A model generated the notes under the pieces. The model made no database searches, had not been told where the DNA came from, and saw only the letters and a list, made by a program, of their open reading frames with translations. Position numbers and translations under genes: made by a program. Below, piece after piece: positions 21,192 to 25,602 of a DNA stretch of 25,602 nucleotides (position 1 is its first letter; every line of letters starts with the position of its first letter). This DNA comes from Deltaproteobacteria bacterium (GTDB lineage: Bacteria; Desulfobacterota_C; Deferrisomatia; Deferrisomatales; JACRMM01): NCBI GenBank assembly GCA_016218905.1, contig JACRCS010000400.1, positions 1-25,602 on the forward strand. The letters run 5' to 3'.

Positions 21192-24055
21192 TAATTGACC
21201 GTTTCGAAGTGGAATTCGCTCCTTCCGATTTCTCGGTTCGAGGCATCCATGACAATCAGGCTATAGCGGTACGTCCCGAGGGGAGCGTTCGCAGGGACGG
21301 GCTGCGAAAGCCGCTGGCTCAGGGAAGCGCCGGCGGCTACCTGCGCGCCCCTGGTAAATAGGTCTCTCGACTGACCGTTGGGAAGCTGAACGCTCGCCTT
21401 GACCTTGAGCGAGACGGCGGCGAAGGTGAGGTTGTAGAGCGTCGCGTCCACCTGGAGGGCACTGCCCTTAGGGATGGACGTTGAAACGGGAAGGGCTTCG
21501 ACGGCAGCGGCTCCGCACCCGGCGGGCGCCACCTGGAAGAAGAATACCTGGGTAGGGGCAGTGGCAGGGGCGGAGTCCGTGTTTCCGAAGCTATCCACCG
21601 CGACTACCCAGTAACCCACCGGGGTGTAGAGCGGCTGCGCCGGAATCGAGGCGCTGTAGCGGCCGTCGAGCTGAAGCGTCATCTCCACCGAGGCAACCGG
21701 GTCGTCGCCGGCTCGGTAGTAGAGGAGCACCTGTCCGACGCTCACGTTGTCGGTCACAGCCGTCGAGATCGGGAAGGGCTGGCCGCTCTGGTCGCTGTTC
21801 GTCAGCACCGTCGTATCGGAGACGCGCGGAGGTTCGCGATCGAGCACCCGGAAGCTATGGTTCGTCTCGGAAGGAATCCTGGTCTGGTTCCCCGCTCGAT
21901 CGACTGCCTTGACATAGTAGGCGATGGAAGTCCCGAAGGGTTGGCCGGGGATCCCGCCGCTATAGATGCCTTCGGTCGCTGTCATCCGGAGCTCGACCAT
22001 CGGTCCGCCGTTGAGACTGTAGTACAGGCTCACCTGGGCAACCTGGTCACCGTCGCTGGCAGTCACGCCGACCACGTATGGCCCCTCCTCCTCCGTGACG
22101 TCTCCGAGCTGCGTCAACTCGCCGAGCACGGGCGCGCCGGTGTCGACGCGAAAGTGCACCTCGACCGAGGTGACGTTCCCGGCCCGGTCCCGGGAGCTTA
22201 TCCGGGCGACGTTCTCTCCCTCCACGAAAGTCTGACCGGCCAGCACGAAGTGACCGGTGGCGCGGTCCGCTTCGGCGGTCGCGCGAGCCGTGCCGGGCCA
22301 GCTCTCGAAGTCGATCGCTGCAGTGCCTTCCGTATCGCCCGCCACATCGATAGTGGCGGTCTTCAAGACGGATCCCTCGGTGGGCTGAAGGATCGCGAGG
22401 TCCGGGCCGATGCGGTCAGCGACGGCGTGAACGGTCCGGCTGGTGGTGCCAGCCGTCCCCGTGGAGGTCAAGGTGAGGGCGTTGCTGCCCTCCTCCAAGA
22501 AGACTGCGGCGAAGCGGAATTGGCCTAGCTCATCCGCCTGCACGGACAGCGGAGCGACGTCGTCCCCGAAGTCGAGGCTAACGGCAGCCCCCGGTTCGGT
22601 GGTACCGGTAACCTCGATCGTCTCGGACTGTGTGAGGGTGCCGTCAGCGGGGGCGGTGACCTCGAGCGCCGGTCCAGGGCCCACCAACTCGCCCAAAGTT
22701 GGCTCCGGTTGGACCGTGACGCGCGCGCGTCCCCCCGTGGCCTCTACGTAGACGGGTGTGATCTCGCCGCCGTCGTCGGGCATCAAGTGATAGAGCCGCA
22801 GGGCGACACCGGGGATTGGGATATCGAGTGTGCTGCCGGCCAACGCGGGGTCGTCCACCCAGAACGCATAGTAGGTGCGGCCGTGGTTGGTAAACTCCAC
22901 GAAGTGTGAGGGCCCGGAATTCAAGGCGGCGGCGAGCGCGGAATCAGCTATGACACGGGCGCCATCCAGCGTACCGGCGAGAAACCGGTACACGTGGTAC
23001 GCCTTCTTCTCGGTACCGATGCCGTCGTTGTGGGCGTTATTCACGAGACCGGTGTTGTCGAAGTAGCCGTTGGGCGTCCCTTGCCACGCCTGAAACTCCA
23101 GGTACGGGGCCCAGAAGACGCTCTCCACGCCCAGGTAGCGGTAGTAAAGGAGCATTCGGCCCAGGTCCCGAGCCTGCTCTTCCTCGGTGCGGACCGGATA
23201 ACCCTCGGGCGCCCCGCTGTAGGTGGCCACCTCGGTGGTCCAGATCGGAACGTTTCCGTACCCGTAGCTTTCCAGCACGTCCCGGATTCCCGGCAGGAGG
23301 TCGCCGAGGCCTCTGTACGTGACCCCGGGCGAGATGTCGGCGAACCAGTGCACGTCGAAGACGTCGAAGCTCGGCCCCTCGCCCATGGGAGCAAGTGCCT
23401 CGAACATCGGCTTATAGAAGTCGTCGAAGCCTTGCTGCCCGCCGACCATTCCGGCGAGGAGGACCACGGCCTGTCCGTCCGCCTGTCGGACCGCCGACGC
23501 GGTCCGGTGGAGAAGGAGCGCGTAGTTGGCGGGAGTGTCGTCCCAAGAGACCTTCTCTCCACTCTCGGTGACGTTGTCCGGCTCGTTGCCGACCTGCCAG
23601 TATTGGACCCTCGGCGAGCCGGGAGCGTCGGCAACCCCGTCACCGTCATAGCGTTCGACAAAGGCGGTGACGAATGCGACGAAGGCATCCAAGTCGCTCG
23701 GGAGCGCGCGCCGGCTCGCGCCGGGGTCGAGGGTATGGAGCGGGTAGATCGTAACCACGACCTCGACGCCCATGTCGGCGGCCCGTCCGAGCACGACGTC
23801 AGACGCGGAGAAGTCATAGTTGCCGCTCCCCGGAACGGCCTCCACGTTCTCCCACGCGGCCAAGCTTCCGAGCCGAACGGTGCGGGTGTGGACACTGGGC
23901 AGCTCGGCTAGCTGCTCCTCACCCCGCACCATGAAGACGCCGAACCTGCCGGCGTCGGGCGCCGTGTCCGCCCAGCCGGTCGCCGGGCTCACGAGCGCTG
24001 CCATCCCCAGGAGAGAAGCCAACCGGAGCCTTTGTCTGAACTCTCGCCAATCCAT
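21191..24055 (-). CDS. Secreted glycoside-hydrolase-like protein (GH-A clan, GH39/PslG-like) with Ig-like repeats
   Basis: A 954-residue exported protein. A signal peptide (about 1-29, basic n-region, hydrophobic LASLLGMAALV, cut near GWA-D) is followed by a TIM-barrel glycosidase domain (about 35-385). The acid/base is Glu158 in WQVGNEPDN and the likely nucleophile Glu275 in IWTTEVATYSG. A beta-sandwich (about 390-455) and four or five Ig-like or glucodextranase-B-like repeats (about 460-954: VTAPADGTLT, ILQPTEGSVL, GNVTSVEVHFRVDTGAP) follow. It likely trims or binds the locus polysaccharide. ATG 24055 has GGGGAG 5 bases upstream. The stop TAG is formed across the IS junction: TAG would also result without the insertion, so the protein is not shortened. 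Confidence 0.85.
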   Translation of the reverse strand: MDWREFRQRLRLASLLGMAALVSPATGWADTAPDAGRFGVFMVRGEEQLAELPSVHTRTVRLGSLAAWENVEAVPGSGNYDFSASDVVLGRAADMGVEVVVTIYPLHTLDPGASRRALPSDLDAFVAFVTAFVERYDGDGVADAPGSPRVQYWQVGNEPDNVTESGEKVSWDDTPANYALLLHRTASAVRQADGQAVVLLAGMVGGQQGFDDFYKPMFEALAPMGEGPSFDVFDVHWFADISPGVTYRGLGDLLPGIRDVLESYGYGNVPIWTTEVATYSGAPEGYPVRTEEEQARDLGRMLLYYRYLGVESVFWAPYLEFQAWQGTPNGYFDNTGLVNNAHNDGIGTEKKAYHVYRFLAGTLDGARVIADSALAAALNSGPSHFVEFTNHGRTYYAFWVDDPALAGSTLDIPIPGVALRLYHLMPDDGGEITPVYVEATGGRARVTVQPEPTLGELVGPGPALEVTAPADGTLTQSETIEVTGTTEPGAAVSLDFGDDVAPLSVQADELGQFRFAAVFLEEGSNALTLTSTGTAGTTSRTVHAVADRIGPDLAILQPTEGSVLKTATIDVAGDTEGTAAIDFESWPGTARATAEADRATGHFVLAGQTFVEGENVARISSRDRAGNVTSVEVHFRVDTGAPVLGELTQLGDVTEEEGPYVVGVTASDGDQVAQVSLYYSLNGGPMVELRMTATEGIYSGGIPGQPFGTSIAYYVKAVDRAGNQTRIPSETNHSFRVLDREPPRVSDTTVLTNSDQSGQPFPISTAVTDNVSVGQVLLYYRAGDDPVASVEMTLQLDGRYSASIPAQPLYTPVGYWVVAVDSFGNTDSAPATAPTQVFFFQVAPAGCGAAAVEALPVSTSIPKGSALQVDATLYNLTFAAVSLKVKASVQLPNGQSRDLFTRGAQVAAGASLSQRLSQPVPANAPLGTYRYSLIVMDASNREIGRSEFHFETVN
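21192..21197. repeat. Target-site duplication, right copy (TAATTG)
   Basis: The second copy of the 6-base duplication; it lies within the last codons of the minus-strand glycosidase gene. Confidence 0.8.
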
Positions 24056-24422
24056 CGGTGCTCCCCAACGCTAACATTGCTGCTGCACGCTCGCGCCGAG
24101 GGCGTCTGCCCCCGGGGCCACCTCACCGACCGTTTCGGCGACTTGGGTCCATAGCTTGAGGTACAGAAGGTCGTCGCCGCAAGCCGAGTTCTTCGCAAAG
24201 TTCATTCCTCGCTGATGGCGTGACGAGCGCCACTCGGGCACGAAGGGCGGCCACCGACGTTACGGGACAGGTACTCTCGGTTACGGAACCGGAATGCCTA
24301 CTCGTGGGCGATCCGGGGCTGCGCTTGACTTCCAGGAGGATTTTCCAGACCATGGGGCACGCCTGAGTGCCCGCCCCCACGGAGCTACTTTAGACCAGCA
24401 TCGACTTTGACCCGGGTACCGC
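24056..24422. other. Divergent intergenic region between glycosidase and second AlkP gene
   Basis: 367 bp without an established gene. It holds the ribosome-binding site of the glycosidase (GGGGAG next to 24055), one candidate small reading frame (24071-24205), and on the plus strand a TTGACT (24325-24330) without a good -10 box. No strong terminator or clear operator was seen. Confidence 0.4.
24071..24205 (-). CDS. Candidate 44-residue small protein, uncertain
   Basis: A short open frame (MNFAKNSACGDDLLYLKLW... ending VQQQC) that stops 15 bases before the glycosidase start and reads in the same direction. About three quarters of its third codon positions are G or C, as in real genes here, and the composition looks protein-like rather than basic shadow sequence. 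Against it: no properly spaced ribosome site, no recognised family, and an overlapping open frame in another phase. A GTG at 24241 would extend it to 56 residues. It could be a remnant of a larger gene. Confidence 0.2.
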   Translation of the reverse strand: MNFAKNSACGDDLLYLKLWTQVAETVGEVAPGADALGASVQQQC

Positions 24423-25602
24423 ATGACGAGCGACAGCACCGAGAACCGAGCGGAAGAGAGCACTCGAGGCGGAGGATCACCGCAGAAGGTCTTCGTTGTC
24501 GGAATGGACGGCGCGACCTTCGATCTGATTCGCCCTTGGGTTTCCGAGGGATTGCTTCCCAATCTCGGCCGACTCATGGCCGAGGGGGCGCACGGGGAGC
24601 TCACGACGACGATCCAGCCTTTGACGGGCCCGGCTTGGACGTCGTTCATGACCGGAATGAACCCTGGCAAGCATGGCGTCTTCGACTTCATCTCGCGAGT
24701 CCCGGGTACCTATGACGTCCGGCTTGTCGACTCCCACACGAAGCGTGGGCGCTCGCTCTGGAGAATCCTTAGCGAGCACGGGCGCAAGGTGATCGTGCTC
24801 GACATCCCCGGCAACTATCCGCCCGAGCCCGTGAACGGTCTGCTGGTGTCGTGGATGGACGCGCCGGGGGTTGACCGGGAGTTCACCCACCCGCCCGAGC
24901 TCTCGCGGCAGCTCAAGGAAGCACTCGGCGAGTACGTCCTCTCCGTCAACTTCTCCGCGCCGCTCGAGGCGCACGTCCAAGACATCTTCCGCATCACCGA
25001 CAACAGGGCGGCCGCTGCGGAGTACCTCCTCGAGAAGCACGCCTGGGACTTCTTCATCGTCCTCTTCAGCGGCTCCGATTTTGCGCAGCATGCCTTCTGG
25101 AAATACATGGATCCCGGCCACCCTCGCTACGATGCCGCGGGCGCAGCGAAGTACGGGCGAGTGATTCTCGACGTCTATCGCCGGATCGACGAGCACCTCG
25201 GGCGGCTGCTGGCGCGACTGGACGGGCGGGCCGCTGTCTTCGTGGTGTCGGATCACGGCTCCGGACCGTTGCGTCGGGTCGTGAACCTCAATCGGTGGCT
25301 CGAGGAGCGGAGGTGGCTCGCCTTTCGTGACAACGACGCCAGCGAGACCGGAACCAGCCTCACGGGGGTCCTCCGACGGGGCGGCGTGCGCGCCACCCAG
25401 GCGCTCGTCGGCTGGGCGAAGAGCGCCCCTCCCGCCGTGAAGGGGAGGCTCAAACGTCTCTTGCCCGGGCTGAGCGGCCGCCTCGAGTCACGTCTGCTCG
25501 CCTCGACCATCGACTGGCCGCGCACGAAGGCGTTCGCGCTCGGCGCCTACGGCAACATCTGGATCAATCTGCGGGGCCGAGAGCCGGCGGGAACTGTCGA
25601 GC
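24423..25602 (+). CDS. AlkP-superfamily phosphohydrolase/phosphodiesterase, partial at window end
   Basis: The first 393 residues of a protein that runs off the window with no stop. It is a close paralogue of the protein at 42-1799: GMDGATFDL (metal Asp29), PLTGPAWTSFMTG (Thr68 at the nucleophile position), NPGKHGVFDF, GRSLWRILSEHGRKV, YPPEPVNG, SDFAQHAFWKY (Asp, His) and SDHGSG (Asp-His). The C-terminal His motif lies beyond the end. The first copy has Ser at the nucleophile, this one Thr. ATG 24423 follows an in-frame TGA, so the start is well bounded, though no strong ribosome site is visible. It begins a new plus-strand unit divergent from the glycosidase. Substrate unknown. Confidence 0.88.
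   Translation, partial: MTSDSTENRAEESTRGGGSPQKVFVVGMDGATFDLIRPWVSEGLLPNLGRLMAEGAHGELTTTIQPLTGPAWTSFMTGMNPGKHGVFDFISRVPGTYDVRLVDSHTKRGRSLWRILSEHGRKVIVLDIPGNYPPEPVNGLLVSWMDAPGVDREFTHPPELSRQLKEALGEYVLSVNFSAPLEAHVQDIFRITDNRAAAAEYLLEKHAWDFFIVLFSGSDFAQHAFWKYMDPGHPRYDAAGAAKYGRVILDVYRRIDEHLGRLLARLDGRAAVFVVSDHGSGPLRRVVNLNRWLEERRWLAFRDNDASETGTSLTGVLRRGGVRATQALVGWAKSAPPAVKGRLKRLLPGLSGRLESRLLASTIDWPRTKAFALGAYGNIWINLRGREPAGTVE

Noticed and set aside
21191..24055. PEP-CTERM sorting signal on the secreted glycosidase
   Set aside because: The C-terminus ends EFHFETVN with no VPEP motif, membrane segment or basic tail, so the exosortase link rests only on the hydrolase pair.
24325..24353. Promoter for the second AlkP gene (TTGACT box)
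   Set aside because: The -10 region at the right distance (GACCAT) matches the consensus at only three positions.
24123..24380. 85-residue minus-strand frame in the 24056-24422 spacer
   Set aside because: Arg/Ser/Pro-rich composition, no ribosome-binding site and no recognisable family.

Overview
Organism: a GC-rich Gram-negative-type bacterium. The signs are an outer-membrane polysaccharide-export lipoprotein, frequent GTG/TTG starts and tight gene overlaps. The gene mix (AlkP-type hydrolases, B12-binding radical SAM protein, paired exosortase-A-type hydrolases) would suit a deltaproteobacterial/myxococcal, acidobacterial or candidate-phylum genome. The sequence alone does not settle this. 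No rRNA, tRNA or CRISPR array was seen.

Layout: (1) 42-11903, minus strand: a tightly packed run of 13 genes, transcribed right to left. In order they are: two alpha/beta-hydrolases resembling the exosortase-A-associated hydrolase 2 / hydrolase 1 pair; three tandem beta-ketoacyl synthases; an acyl carrier protein; an MDR-type reductase; a MaoC-type dehydratase; a FabG-type ketoreductase; a classical alpha/beta-hydrolase; a second acyl carrier protein; a third atypical hydrolase; and an AlkP-superfamily phosphohydrolase. (2) 11904-12251: a divergent promoter region. (3) 12252-19132, plus strand: DUF362-ferredoxin protein, B12-binding radical SAM protein, GT2 glycosyltransferase, then (with its own good promoter) a Wza-like export lipoprotein and a Wzc-like chain-length/ATPase protein. 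(4) 19133-19491: non-coding, with a 38-bp direct repeat flanking a hairpin and a 21-bp-stem hairpin. (5) 19492-21191: a complete 1,700-bp insertion sequence with 14-bp perfect terminal inverted repeats and a 6-bp target duplication. (6) 21191-24055, minus: a secreted glycoside-hydrolase-like protein with Ig-like repeats, into whose stop codon the IS inserted. (7) 24423 to the end, plus: a second AlkP-superfamily protein, cut by the window edge.

How the genes may work together: this looks like an extracellular polysaccharide/envelope locus (glycosyltransferase, Wza/Wzc-like export, secreted glycosidase) joined to a stand-alone type II fatty-acid/polyketide-like assembly line (KS x3, ACP x2, KR, DH, probable ER). 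The most striking feature is the KS trio. The first KS has an intact Cys-His-His set, the second has Pro in place of the second His, and the third has Ser in place of the active-site Cys. Two of the four hydrolases carry Arg, and one Cys, at the usual Ser nucleophile. The inference is that the locus builds an unusual acyl chain and attaches it to, or exports it with, a surface glycan or lipid. The product is unknown, and malonyl transferase, phosphopantetheinyl transferase, polymerase and exosortase genes are not in the window.
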